Assembly (NCBI RefSeq): GCF_003628755.1
Contig: NZ_CP029256.1
Coordinates: 2,003,585 to 2,067,584, forward strand
DNA from: Christensenella minuta
GTDB lineage: Bacteria > Bacillota > Clostridia > Christensenellales > Christensenellaceae
Direction: 5' to 3'
Length of the DNA stretch: 64,000 nt
Shown piece by piece: positions 17,970 through 25,314 of this stretch. The translations under genes and the position numbers were made by a program. The first letter of the stretch is position 1, and every line of letters starts with the position of its first letter. A model generated the notes under the pieces. The model was not told the origin of the DNA and did not search any database. It saw nothing but the letters and a program-made list of their open reading frames with translations.

Positions 17970-19138
17970 CCCACAAGACCGATTATTCCCAACGCAGAGT
18001 TGAGCGTTGCGCCAAACGATTTTACGCCTGGTTCTGCTGCTTTTGCCCCTGCTCCTATCGCTGGTATTGCAGTGCCGGTGTTTTGCGCGGCGGTCTGCGT
18101 ATGAGTAAGGCTATTCCCAAATTCGTCCACAAAGCTACTAGTCTTCGTCAGTGTCTTTGGAAGCTCCTCAATAGGTTTTTTAAATTTCTGTACAGCGGAA
18201 TAAAGCTTCTGAACCGTTGTTATCGCGCCGGAACCGATTTTCATGACCGGGCCCGCTGCGATTGCAATTCCGCCCAAGGTAATGATGAGCTTTTGCGTCC
18301 CCTTGTCCAGACTATTAAATCCTTTCAACATCCCGTTTACGGTCTTCAATATCCCTGTCGCCGCCGGGAGCAAATTTTGTCCCAGCATGGCAGCGGCTTC
18401 CTTGAACTGCTCCTTTGCCATCCTCGTTTGGTTGGCAACGCTGTCAGACGTTCGCGCAAAATCCCCCTGCGCATTTGTTGTATTGGCGAGTACATAGTTA
18501 TACCGAAGCTGCACCTGTTCTGCCTGCGTCATACTCTGGATATTCTTTGTGATTCCCTGTTGCATGGCAAACTGCTGTAGGTTTGTTTGCGTCATGACAA
18601 TGCCGTATTGCTTAAGGGTTTCTGTCTCACCCGTAAACACGCTGTTAAGGGCAATGCGCGCCGTTTCCTGCGAAGTATTGTTAAATGATGCGAGATCAGC
18701 GGATAACTGCGTCAGGCTCATTGCCATTTCGAGACCTGTATCGGAAGCAATCCCCATTCCATCAGCCATATTGCCATAGGTAGAAGCCGCAGACATGGCC
18801 GTCTCTTTTGCAAGGCCCATTTGCTCAACAGCCGTCCCCGCCCATTCTTTCACAGAATCTGCGCTCTTTCCAAATACAACATCCACCTTCTGCGACGTTT
18901 CTTCCAGGTCAGATGCGTATTTAATCGCCGCAAGGCCTCCGGCAACAAGCGGCGCAGTGACCCCAAGCGTAAGCTTGTTTCCAATGGAATTCATTTTTTG
19001 CGCTGCCGTCGTCCAGCTATTTTGCATTTTATTTTGGGAATTTTCGCTTGCCTTTTCCGCTTTCTGTAATCCGCTTTGCAGCCCGTCCATATTTGCAGTT
19101 ATTTCAACAAGCAGGCGCCCAACGATTCCGTTTTGCAT
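17960..19138 (-). CDS. Tape measure protein, N-terminal part (frame-broken)
   Basis: The N-terminal 392 residues of the tape measure that sets tail length and fills the tail lumen. It has a coiled-coil start (SGLQKAEKASENSQNKMQN), the conserved tape-measure block ('TYGNMADGMGIASDTGLEMA', 'LKQYGIVMTQTN') and the first hydrophobic segment (LIITLGGIAIAAGPVMKIG). It ends prematurely with GLVGWQ then a stop. The start is ATG 19138 with GGAGG just upstream. The frame break is either a real mutation, sequencing error in a G4 run, or, less likely, recoding. Confidence 0.85.
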   Translation of the reverse strand: MQNGIVGRLLVEITANMDGLQSGLQKAEKASENSQNKMQNSWTTAAQKMNSIGNKLTLGVTAPLVAGGLAAIKYASDLEETSQKVDVVFGKSADSVKEWAGTAVEQMGLAKETAMSAASTYGNMADGMGIASDTGLEMAMSLTQLSADLASFNNTSQETARIALNSVFTGETETLKQYGIVMTQTNLQQFAMQQGITKNIQSMTQAEQVQLRYNYVLANTTNAQGDFARTSDSVANQTRMAKEQFKEAAAMLGQNLLPAATGILKTVNGMLKGFNSLDKGTQKLIITLGGIAIAAGPVMKIGSGAITTVQKLYSAVQKFKKPIEELPKTLTKTSSFVDEFGNSLTHTQTAAQNTGTAIPAIGAGAKAAEPGVKSFGATLNSALGIIGLVGWQ

Positions 19139-19208
19139 ATTTCCTCCACGTAAAAAAGACACCCCTTCGAGTGCCTTAAATTGCTGTTTACTTTTGATTT
19201 CCGCGTGG

Positions 19209-19214
19209 TATAAT
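19209..19214 (+). promoter_or_regulatory. Extended -10 box of the antitoxin RNA
   Basis: TGGTATAAT with TTTACT 16 nt upstream (19187-19192) on the plus strand. Predicted start near 19220, giving an RNA that begins GCAGGGAAAG. Confidence 0.55.
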
Positions 19215-19236
19215 ATAAGCAGGGAAAGCGCTAAAC

Positions 19237-19250
19237 GGCGTTGCCCCCTT
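19237..19250. repeat. Direct repeat DRb (TA locus)
   Basis: On the minus strand AAGGGGGCAACGCC, matching 12 of 14 bases of the copy at 19374-19387. Being transcribed in opposite directions in the two RNAs, the two copies give complementary segments. Confidence 0.6.
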
Positions 19251-19268
19251 AAGTGTTTACAACTTCAA

Positions 19269-19311
19269 GAGGTTGCCTAATTCGCGGTTAGGCAGCCTCA
19301 GTGTCTTTTTA
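19269..19311. terminator. Shared terminator of the convergent TA transcripts
   Basis: Arms 19269-19280 and 19288-19299 (12 bp, one G-T pair) around a 7-nt loop, with a T-run on the plus side. The toxin stop codon lies at the edge of the right arm, so the toxin mRNA ends in the same hairpin. Confidence 0.65.
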
Positions 19312-19372
19312 TCGTAACTACTATCCCGTAAGTAAATACGAGGGCAATCACTACTAAAAGCAATTCAGCCAT
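19298..19372 (-). CDS. Candidate type I toxin, 24-residue membrane peptide
   Basis: ATG at 19372 encodes MAELLLVVIALVFTYGIVVT followed by IKRH and a stop. It is one hydrophobic helix with a short basic tail, the shape of Fst/Ldr and related type I toxins. AAGGGGG lies 8 nt upstream and can be hidden by a CCCCC-AAAGGGGG hairpin in the leader or by the antisense RNA. Its own -10 (TATAAT) is at 19437-19442. It sits with a SHOCT-domain gene as a cassette between the tape-measure and tail-chaperone genes. No similarity search could be run, so family membership is inference. Confidence 0.55.
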   Translation of the reverse strand: MAELLLVVIALVFTYGIVVTIKRH

Positions 19373-19373
19373 A

Positions 19374-19387
19374 GGCATTACCCCCTT
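19374..19387. repeat. Direct repeat DRa overlapping the toxin ribosome site
   Basis: On the minus strand AAGGGGGTAATGCC, ending 1 nt before the toxin ATG. It includes the Shine-Dalgarno and is the predicted target of the antitoxin RNA. Confidence 0.6.
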
Positions 19388-19436
19388 TCGCTTGATCGGG
19401 GGATTTTGCCGCCTAACATTCTTTCCCTGCTATGCT

Positions 19437-19442
19437 ATTATA
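19437..19442 (-). promoter_or_regulatory. -10 box of the toxin transcript
   Basis: TATAAT read on the minus strand. The start would fall near 19430, giving an RNA that also begins with GCAGGGAAAG, the same 10 bases as the antitoxin RNA. Confidence 0.5.
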
Positions 19443-19489
19443 TCACTCATTTTTCCAAAATAAAACCGCCCATTGCTGATCGGCCTTAC

Positions 19490-20098
19490 TCATAATCCTA
19501 ACAGTTGTTTCTTCTTTGCCTCAAATTCTTCCTGCGTTATAATTCCATCATCTGCTAATTCTTTAAACTTTCGTATCTCATCGGCAGAAGATAGGCTGTC
19601 TGGCGATGAGGCAATCGCAGACTTAAGTTGCGCATATATTTTTTCAGCCGTCAAAATAACAACTTGATACATATCGCTTTTTATTCGTACAGGGTCATCA
19701 ATGAGGTCAATCCTCATGTGGGCATCTCTTGTACTTTTTAATACGATATCAAGATGCAAATCATTTACTTTTCCACCTTTCCCTAGCCCGGTTGCCAATG
19801 CGCCGGGTGCCCCAAGCAGAGCGTTTCCGACCATCATATCATGCAACCCCTGAACTTGGGCATTATTTTCACTTATGGAAACATCTACAACATCATCTAA
19901 CTTTTCCACGCGAAATATTGGGTTACTCATAATTGGAGTACAATAAAATCGGCGGTCTTTACTAATCAAAAAACATCGTGTAAAAGATTTTTCATCGGTA
20001 AATTCCAATCCAAAATCTTCTACAAAATTGACTTTTTTTAAAAAATCATTTTCTGCCTTTTGCATATCTGCCACAGTTTTGATTCTATTACTTTCCAT
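19490..20098 (-). CDS. SHOCT-domain protein, prophage accessory gene
   Basis: A 202-residue soluble protein of unknown role. The C-terminal ~28 residues form a SHOCT domain (FKELADDGIITQEEFEAKKK). The middle (RRFYCTPIMSNPIFRVEKLD) resembles the PH-like domain often found with SHOCT. The start ATG at 20098 has GGGAGG 8 nt upstream. It has its own promoter-like sequence (20121-20150) and lies with the TA locus between structural genes that are normally adjacent, so it is probably a moron cassette. SHOCT domains are common oligomerisation modules; no activity can be assigned. Confidence 0.75.
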   Translation of the reverse strand: MESNRIKTVADMQKAENDFLKKVNFVEDFGLEFTDEKSFTRCFLISKDRRFYCTPIMSNPIFRVEKLDDVVDVSISENNAQVQGLHDMMVGNALLGAPGALATGLGKGGKVNDLHLDIVLKSTRDAHMRIDLIDDPVRIKSDMYQVVILTAEKIYAQLKSAIASSPDSLSSADEIRKFKELADDGIITQEEFEAKKKQLLGL

Positions 20099-20120
20099 AA
20101 CGTATTCCTCCCTTTCCCAT

Positions 20121-20150
20121 ATAATACCACATACGGCGAAAGGGGGACAA
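20121..20150 (-). promoter_or_regulatory. Promoter of the SHOCT gene
   Basis: On the minus strand TTGTCC (20145-20150), 18-nt spacer, TATTAT (20121-20126) preceded by TGG. It lies just after the tail-chaperone stop. Confidence 0.5.
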
Positions 20151-20153
20151 CTA

Positions 20154-20596
20154 TCACAATTCATCAATAAATGTAAATTCTGGCTGGTCCGCCGCGTGGC
20201 TTGCGCGTAATAGCCATTCCAAATCTTGTGACAGGAAGTCATCTATCCGCATGCCGTGATGCATCATCATGTCATGCGCCAATTTTAAAAAGCCTATTCT
20301 TGCGTCGCCGGGGCTTCGTTTTCCGTCGCCACCGGAGTACCGAAAAAAGCGCTTGAAATACCACTCTCTATTTCCTTAAACGCCGCAGTCACTTCCTCGA
20401 GGTCTGCTTTTTCCAGTTTCTTCCTGTCAATTTTCATTACGTCGGACAAAAAATCATATCTCGCATCAAAAAACTGCTTTGTGAGGATTTTATCGCCTGC
20501 CGCCTCGATGTAATCCAATAGCCTAAGCCAATCTTCCCCCGTAAATCCTTTTTTTACATAGTCTTTGCCGTCAATAACAATTTTTATCTCTTTCAT
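20154..20596 (-). CDS. Tail assembly chaperone gpGT (programmed -1 frameshift product)
   Basis: The 100-residue gpG-like frame can slip -1 at the canonical heptamer T TTT TTC (20342-20348) and continue in the frame that ends at 20154. The added part reads ...ARIGFLKLAHDMMMHHGMRI then DDFLSQDLEWLLRASHAADQ, which resembles the T-domain of such chaperones. The product helps the major tail protein assemble round the tape measure. It lies just upstream of the tape measure apart from the inserted cassette. The heptamer and downstream frame are seen; recoding is inferred from the well-known lambda-type arrangement. Confidence 0.8.
20294..20596 (-). CDS. Tail assembly chaperone, short form (gpG-like)
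   Basis: A 100-residue protein beginning MKEIKIVIDGKDYVKKGFTG, highly helical after a short beta start. It is placed between the major tail protein and tape measure as expected. GGAGGG lies just upstream of ATG 20596. It ends NEAPATQE. It is the normal termination product; the slippery site near its end gives the longer gpGT form. Confidence 0.85.
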   Translation of the reverse strand: MKEIKIVIDGKDYVKKGFTGEDWLRLLDYIEAAGDKILTKQFFDARYDFLSDVMKIDRKKLEKADLEEVTAAFKEIESGISSAFFGTPVATENEAPATQE

Positions 20597-20645
20597 GTTC
20601 CCTCCGTATTCAATAGGGAGGGGGCAGCTTGCGCCGCCCCAATCC

Positions 20646-20786
20646 TTATTCAGCCTCTTTTTTCTTGGATTCTTTCTTTTCTTCTTTTTGCAGCACAAAC
20701 CCCAGCTTAATAAACTGATCCTTTTTGTCCGCGTCATCGGTCACGGCGGTATGGCCGCCTTTCTTCAACCTATAAATCACGCTCAC
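20646..20786 (-). CDS. Small lysine-rich phage protein
   Basis: 46 residues, starting at GTG 20786 (MSVIYRLKKGGHTAVTDDAD) and overlapping the stop of the major tail protein by GTGA. The C-terminus is a string of K and E. Unknown function; position between the tail tube and chaperone genes suggests a tail morphogenesis accessory. The start is chosen from the 4-nt overlap. Confidence 0.6.
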   Translation of the reverse strand: MSVIYRLKKGGHTAVTDDADKKDQFIKLGFVLQKEEKKESKKKEAE

Positions 20787-21661
20787 GCACCTGCCTTCGC
20801 CGCGCTTACGTTCGAGACGCCCGCTTTTGTGCCCCCGGTTACATACAGGCGCACAAGGTAGTCCTTGCCCGCTTGCAAGCCCGTGAGCGTTGCCGCGCTG
20901 TCCGAAGCAGTCTTGTTGTCTACCGTGATCCAATCGCTGCCCTGCGATACCTGAATGGCCACATTGGACGCGCCCGTTGCAGCCGTCCACGCAAGCGTGA
21001 TTTCGCCCGCCGCCGATCCGGCAGATGCCACAAGGTCAGATACCGGCGTTACCGTGTTGTTATATCCCGCAACCGTGAAGTTGGGTGAAGAAAACCATCC
21101 GTTAACCGGATCGGAAAGCTGCGCCAATGTTAATGTATGCAAGGGATCGTCGCTGTCGAGAATATGCCGCCGTTCCCCGTCAGAGATACGTTTAAGCGCA
21201 GTATGCATGATCGTTTTTCCCTGATATGTAACGCCGCTTCCGCCTTTGGTGTTATAGTCCTCTTGCTGTTTTGAGAATTTTCCTTTTAATACCCAGATAA
21301 AGCGGTATTCCCCGTTGGACTTTTGCGATCTGAACCCAATAGCGACCTCCGGCGCGTTATCGGCCTCCCCTTCGATCACCATTCCGTTCGCATCCCTTTG
21401 CAGCCCCAATAAGTCGGCATATATGGCGGGCAACAGATCGGCCACTGTAATTGTGGTCTGTACCTCTCCGTCTGCCGCATAGCTTTCATATGTCCCGTCG
21501 TCTGCGTCGTACGATCCATTCTGCGTGTTGGGGTTATACCCAACCGTATTCACGCCCTGCATCCACACGGGCGCAGAATAAACAGTACCTTCCGGTGTAT
21601 CGGAAAGCACCTTTGCATAATACAACTGGTCTACGCCAATTCTCGGTCTTGGTTTACTCAC
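20783..21661 (-). CDS. Major tail protein with C-terminal Fn3-like domain
   Basis: 292 residues. The tail-tube domain (about 1-205) is of the phi13/TP901-1 type (VDQLYYAKVLSDTPEGTVY, VAIGFRSQKSNGEYRFIWVL). The last ~80 residues are a fibronectin-III-like module (AAGEITLAWTAATGASNVAI, GLQAGKDYLVRLYV). Such added modules lie on the tail surface in other siphophages and may bind carbohydrate or the cell surface; that is inference. Confidence 0.85.
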   Translation of the reverse strand: MSKPRPRIGVDQLYYAKVLSDTPEGTVYSAPVWMQGVNTVGYNPNTQNGSYDADDGTYESYAADGEVQTTITVADLLPAIYADLLGLQRDANGMVIEGEADNAPEVAIGFRSQKSNGEYRFIWVLKGKFSKQQEDYNTKGGSGVTYQGKTIMHTALKRISDGERRHILDSDDPLHTLTLAQLSDPVNGWFSSPNFTVAGYNNTVTPVSDLVASAGSAAGEITLAWTAATGASNVAIQVSQGSDWITVDNKTASDSAATLTGLQAGKDYLVRLYVTGGTKAGVSNVSAAKAGA

Positions 21662-22063
21662 TTATTCTTCCTCCTTTGTGATGTAATAACTTCTTTTCAA
21701 TAAGAGATTCCCGTTTTCGTCGCGATCCTGAATGATCCCGCTCATGGCGGGCTGGGCACGGAAATATTGGACGTCGTTTATAACAACGCCCTCCGGGAGT
21801 TCTCCATCTTCAAATCCAATTGCTTTGAGCGCATTGTGCGCCTCTTTTAGTTTTGCGTACCCATCAGGATAACGCTTTGTCCGCACGCATATTTGCAGGC
21901 CCGGTACTTCCGTACCTGCGATCTGATTCCCCGGCTGTCCCTGGTACTCGTAAAGCGCCATGCACTCAACAGGCGAATCAGGAAGCAGCGACAGGAATAT
22001 ATATTTCCCAACCGCTCCAATCCCGCGCTCCTGTAAATACCTTCCCATATCCTGAATCATCAT
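21662..22063 (-). CDS. Minor capsid / tail-terminator-like protein
   Basis: 133 residues, matching the 'minor capsid protein from bacteriophage' type in length and order (after the gp10-like gene, before the major tail protein). It begins MMIQDMGRYLQERGIGAVGK. The ATG overlaps the preceding stop. In related phages this position encodes the tail terminator closing the tube. No catalytic motif is visible. Confidence 0.7.
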   Translation of the reverse strand: MMIQDMGRYLQERGIGAVGKYIFLSLLPDSPVECMALYEYQGQPGNQIAGTEVPGLQICVRTKRYPDGYAKLKEAHNALKAIGFEDGELPEGVVINDVQYFRAQPAMSGIIQDRDENGNLLLKRSYYITKEEE

Positions 22064-22392
22064 CTGATTGCATCGCCTGCCTTTTTCCTGATATGTTCGA
22101 CATACCTTTCGGCATTTTCATTGAACGGATCTTCTAGATATTTTGCTTTGCCGCCTTTTGGATGGTTGTAGCCTAGTTCTTCGTGCTGCTTCATCGCATA
22201 CGGAAGATCATAGCCCACGGTCACATCAAGCAGCTCCTCCGTCACCGCACAATCGGCGCGGAGATCGCCAGTATCTACCGGGGCCTCCTGTACGGATTTG
22301 CTTTGCAGGTCAACACCGCAGTCCACAAGCCCGTCCTGCACTGAATTTGTAATAGCATCAAGCGCCTGATCGCCGTACCAATTCAAACTCAT
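22060..22392 (-). CDS. HK97-gp10-like head-tail joining protein
   Basis: 110 residues with the typical 'SVQEAPVDTGDLRADCAVTE' segment (APVDTG..R) and 'YAMKQHEELGYNHPKGGKAK' region of gp10-like tail components. The start ATG at 22392 is set by GGGAGG upstream and by the 4-nt overlap with the preceding gene. It acts in joining filled heads to tails. Confidence 0.85.
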   Translation of the reverse strand: MSLNWYGDQALDAITNSVQDGLVDCGVDLQSKSVQEAPVDTGDLRADCAVTEELLDVTVGYDLPYAMKQHEELGYNHPKGGKAKYLEDPFNENAERYVEHIRKKAGDAIR

Positions 22393-22688
22393 AGATACGC
22401 CTCCCATCCGCATATTGTGCCGTCGCGTTCTATCCACTCGCCAGCGCTAATCACTTCCGACCCATCGATCTTGTCGTTCGGTCTCACTTCGACCGTGCTG
22501 TAAACCGTGGTATTGGAAACGACCGTGTTTCCTTCCGCGTCGCGTATCATCTTACGATTCGCCTCTTTTCTGGCTTTAATTTCTACCGCTGGCTCGTATC
22601 CTGACGCGCCCCACTCGTCCGGCCCGGCCGCGCGCTCCAGCGTCACAGTCTGATTGCAATATTGCCCCAATCTGTTACCGTACCTCAT
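22389..22688 (-). CDS. Putative minor capsid protein (head-closure-like)
   Basis: 99 residues beginning MRYGNRLGQYCNQTVTLERA, a beta-rich small protein. In gene order it holds the head-closure/stopper position (SPP1 gp16-like). It overlaps the connector gene by 14 nt. Assignment by order and length only. Confidence 0.65.
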   Translation of the reverse strand: MRYGNRLGQYCNQTVTLERAAGPDEWGASGYEPAVEIKARKEANRKMIRDAEGNTVVSNTTVYSTVEVRPNDKIDGSEVISAGEWIERDGTICGWEAYL

Positions 22689-23201
22689 AACCGCCTCCCG
22701 TGTATGGCCGGATCAATTCCTGCGCCCTCACGCTTGCAAGAGCAGATTGCAATGATCCAACCGAAGCCTTATCGAAGCTCTCGGACAAATGTCCGATGGA
22801 ATACGACTGAACCGGGCCATTTCGTATTTCCCGGTTTTCCGTTGCCTCTGATGGGCTTATGATCTCTAAGGCTTCCTCGATCTGCGCTGCTTTTATGGCC
22901 TGCGGCACCTCTCTTAATTCTGGGTACCGGTCAACCTCCGGCGCATACAGAACGCCATCGATCATGGCGTAATTCTCCCCAAAGTAACGCGGAAACGCCA
23001 AAGGCTGTGGAAAAGCAAATTTTACGCCCCGGAACGTCAACGAATCCAGCGCGGCACAGGCGCGGCGGAGGGCGATTTCCTTATCGTCCCCGCGTTTTCC
23101 CACGCCATGCGCTGTTCATCCGTGGATAGGTAATGCATTGCGATATATGCGCCCGCTTCTTCTGTGGTCACATATGTGTCAATGCCCGTTGTAAGGCCCA
23201 T
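22675..23201 (-). CDS. Head-tail connector (DnaT-like/gp6-type), one-base frame break
   Basis: The gene starts at ATG 23201 (MGLTTGIDTYVTTEEAGAYI), 15 nt after the capsid stop. That frame ends early at RWIR-stop, while the conserved remainder (EIALRRACAALDSLTFRGVK and on to the C-terminus) lies in another frame. Adding one G to the G4 run at 23088-23091 joins them as ...ENAGDDKEIALRRA... into a 175-residue protein of normal length for this connector family. The frame that is open from 23103 lacks the proper N-terminus. Either a real lesion or a homopolymer sequencing error. Confidence 0.75.
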
Positions 23202-23216
23202 GCCAGACCACCCGCC

Positions 23217-24332
23217 TTATGCTTTTGACGCGACTGTTGCCTCGCCGTACTTCTTGCATTTGTTACTTCCGTCTACTTCGGCAATCCCGATCTTATTACC
23301 AGTGGTTGCCGTGATGTCCGATGTTCCGTCCCAGACTGTCCAGCCGGATGTAAGGCTCTGGTCGTAGGTCGGGGCTGTAATGGATGCACCCGTCTTATAC
23401 TTATAGCTGTTTCCGCTGCTAATCGACGGCTGCACTGTTACTTTTGTATTCCCAGATGCAGTACCCTCTACCGATGTAACCGACAGGGTGCCGGGCGCAA
23501 TGTCGCCATAATACTGGATCAGGTCAGGCATGACCTCTTTGGTGCCGTAATAATAGAACAATTCCAACGCATACGCATCAGCAAGGCCAATTTTTTCCGC
23601 CGCATACGGTTTCGGAAGAACCGGCTGCGCAATCGAGCCATAAACCATGACCACGAATTTCGCCCCTGCCGGAAGATACACGGAACTATCCACCCTTACT
23701 CCGTGGAATGCGTTGAACGATTCCGCCGCAGTGTCGATATTTGAGTTTTCCACCGAATCCAGATACTTTCGGATTTCACCATAGAATTCCGGGCTTGCTG
23801 TTACGTGGATCATATCACGCGGCACACCATCAACATAATTATTTTTTGTTGTTTCCACGCTCTGTATCGCTGCTTCAAGGATATCCTGTGCGGCGCTTTC
23901 GCTTGTAGAGAACTTTGTCCCCGTTTCAACCGCTTTGTCGAAAAATGCGCGTTCCAGCTCACGGGACATTGAAAGCGTATGGTTTTGAGTCCTTCTCACA
24001 ATAAGGCCTTCCACTCCATAAAGCTTCGTGTCCTTTTCTTCAAGTTCTTCCACGATTTCGCGGTCAACGTCAATCTGTACCGTAACAGGCTTCGCCTTTA
24101 CGAGATCGCCCTTTGCTGCCGCCCGCGCTGTGCCGTATTCTTTAGACTCCGAATTTGCAAACCGTTTTGCTTCCACGCTACCCGTTGTCGGATCGCCACT
24201 TAGGTCTTTGTTTTTTAGCATCGACGATATCATCCTGTGCTGGATATTGTCGATTACAACGCCATAACGTTCCGCAAGGAAATCTTTTCCTTCCGGGTCA
24301 AGTAGCATGCTTAAACTTGTGATTCTTGCCAT
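23217..24332 (-). CDS. Major capsid protein with C-terminal Ig-like domain
   Basis: 371 residues. The shell domain (about 1-275) starts MARITSLSMLLDPEGKDFLA and is rich in the helix/strand pattern of HK97/P22-type coat proteins. The last ~90 residues (TLSVTSVEGTASGNTKVTVQ onward) look like an appended surface domain. AGGAGG lies 10 nt before the ATG. It follows the GP20-type scaffold gene, the standard order. Confidence 0.85.
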   Translation of the reverse strand: MARITSLSMLLDPEGKDFLAERYGVVIDNIQHRMISSMLKNKDLSGDPTTGSVEAKRFANSESKEYGTARAAAKGDLVKAKPVTVQIDVDREIVEELEEKDTKLYGVEGLIVRRTQNHTLSMSRELERAFFDKAVETGTKFSTSESAAQDILEAAIQSVETTKNNYVDGVPRDMIHVTASPEFYGEIRKYLDSVENSNIDTAAESFNAFHGVRVDSSVYLPAGAKFVVMVYGSIAQPVLPKPYAAEKIGLADAYALELFYYYGTKEVMPDLIQYYGDIAPGTLSVTSVEGTASGNTKVTVQPSISSGNSYKYKTGASITAPTYDQSLTSGWTVWDGTSDITATTGNKIGIAEVDGSNKCKKYGEATVASKA

Positions 24333-24346
24333 TTGTATTTATCCTC

Positions 24347-24934
24347 CTAAATCATTGTTGGCGGCGTTTTTTTATCTTCTTCGTTTTTCGCCGGATTTCC
24401 GCCGCTTCCCGGCAGTTCTACGCCCGCTACCCATGCGGGATTGTTTTTTGCTACCGTCTGGATAGCATCTTCAATAGATGTGTCATCATTTACACGCGCC
24501 ATTGCGAGAATCACAGCGTCTTCCAGATGCTCAGTTTTGATGCCTGCGCTTATCGCAGCAATCATGGCGTTTGCCTTAGCCTCTTTTGCCGCTGCACCGC
24601 GTAAGGCTTCCTCCGCCTTGCGTTGCGCTTCGCTTACTTTGTCAGCTTCAGACTTTTGGGAATCCATAAACTTGATGAATTCATCCTTGTGCGCCTTATA
24701 TAGCTCTATGTCCTCTTTCTCAAGACCTTTAAGTCTTTTCCTGACAATCCCATCCGCGATCTTTTGCGCTTCCGATTTCACATCCCCCGTTTTACGCTCG
24801 TCAGCGCCTTCTTGTCCGCTTTCGCTTTGCGCCTGTGGGTTTTCCCGTTCCGCGTCTCCCGCGCCGTCTTGTGCGCTTGCAACGCCCGTTCCTGCCCCGT
24901 CTGCGTCCATAAAAGGAAATAAATATTTCAGCAT
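24347..24934 (-). CDS. Capsid scaffolding protein (GP20-like)
   Basis: 195 residues, acidic and almost wholly helical, with a coiled-coil core (KKLEKEDIELYK-like segment, then EAQRKAEEALRGAAAKEAKA) and a basic C-terminal stretch. This is the form of phage minor structural GP20/scaffold proteins. It would guide assembly of the capsid protein encoded next. Confidence 0.85.
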   Translation of the reverse strand: MLKYLFPFMDADGAGTGVASAQDGAGDAERENPQAQSESGQEGADERKTGDVKSEAQKIADGIVRKRLKGLEKEDIELYKAHKDEFIKFMDSQKSEADKVSEAQRKAEEALRGAAAKEAKANAMIAAISAGIKTEHLEDAVILAMARVNDDTSIEDAIQTVAKNNPAWVAGVELPGSGGNPAKNEEDKKTPPTMI

Positions 24935-25003
24935 AATTGCCTCCCCGTTTTAGGGCCGTCGCCCGTTATCTCCCGGTTTTTCCCAACTCCGTAAAAGGGT
25001 ATT

Positions 25004-25028
25004 AAAAAACCACCCTCGAAAGAGTGGT
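25004..25028 (-). terminator. Terminator inside the late operon (after the 74-residue gene)
   Basis: Hairpin ACCACTCT / GAGGGTGGT (one mismatch) followed by TTTTTT on the minus strand, between the 74-residue gene and the scaffold gene. Confidence 0.65.
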
Positions 25029-25044
25029 ATTCATTCAATATTGC

Positions 25045-25269
25045 TTATCTTTCAAGCAGAAGCTTGGTTGCTATCTTTTTAAGTTCTTCATTGCTTTTTG
25101 ATTCTAATGTCTTTTCACGCCACGGCATTATATGTTGTTTCGAAAAAGGCATTCTAAATCCCCAATCGAATTCACTTACCGCGAACGGCATTTCGGCCCC
25201 GTACCAGAAATCATCCGTTACCGGAAAAAAACCGAGTTTTAAAAGCAATTCTCTCCGTTCGTTCGACAT
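25045..25269 (-). CDS. Hypothetical phage protein, flanked by terminators
   Basis: 74 residues (MSNERRELLLKLGFFPVTDD...), aromatic-rich in the middle, helical ends. GGGAGG lies 7 nt before the ATG. It lies between terminators at 25287-25312 and 25004-25028, downstream of the MuF toxin-like gene and its DUF4926-like partner, so it may be a further accessory or second immunity gene. No family recognised. Confidence 0.65.
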   Translation of the reverse strand: MSNERRELLLKLGFFPVTDDFWYGAEMPFAVSEFDWGFRMPFSKQHIMPWREKTLESKSNEELKKIATKLLLER

Positions 25270-25286
25270 CTATATTTCCTCCCAAA

Positions 25287-25312
25287 CAAAAAGAACGCTA
25301 TTTCAGCGTTCT
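25287..25312 (-). terminator. Strong terminator after the DUF4926-like gene
   Basis: Perfect 8-bp stem AGAACGCT / AGCGTTCT with a 5-nt loop and TTTTT on the minus strand, starting 3 nt beyond the stop codon at 25315. Confidence 0.85.
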
Positions 25313-25314
25313 GC

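Larger units (their letters stand above)
19220..19311 (+). ncRNA. Candidate antitoxin RNA of a Fst/par-type type I TA locus
   Basis: About 90 nt predicted from the TATAAT at 19209 to the hairpin 19269-19299 and its T-run (19304-19310). It has no ORF of note. It converges on the toxin transcript, shares its terminator region, and carries GGCGTTGCCCCCTT (19237-19250). That element can pair along 14 nt (two G-U pairs) with AAGGGGGTAATGCC at the toxin ribosome site. This is the layout known from par of pAD1 (RNA II). Prediction only. Confidence 0.55.

Noticed and set aside
17960-17972. Programmed frameshift in the tape measure
   Set aside because: No full slippery heptamer or obvious stimulator; a missing G in a G run explains it more simply.
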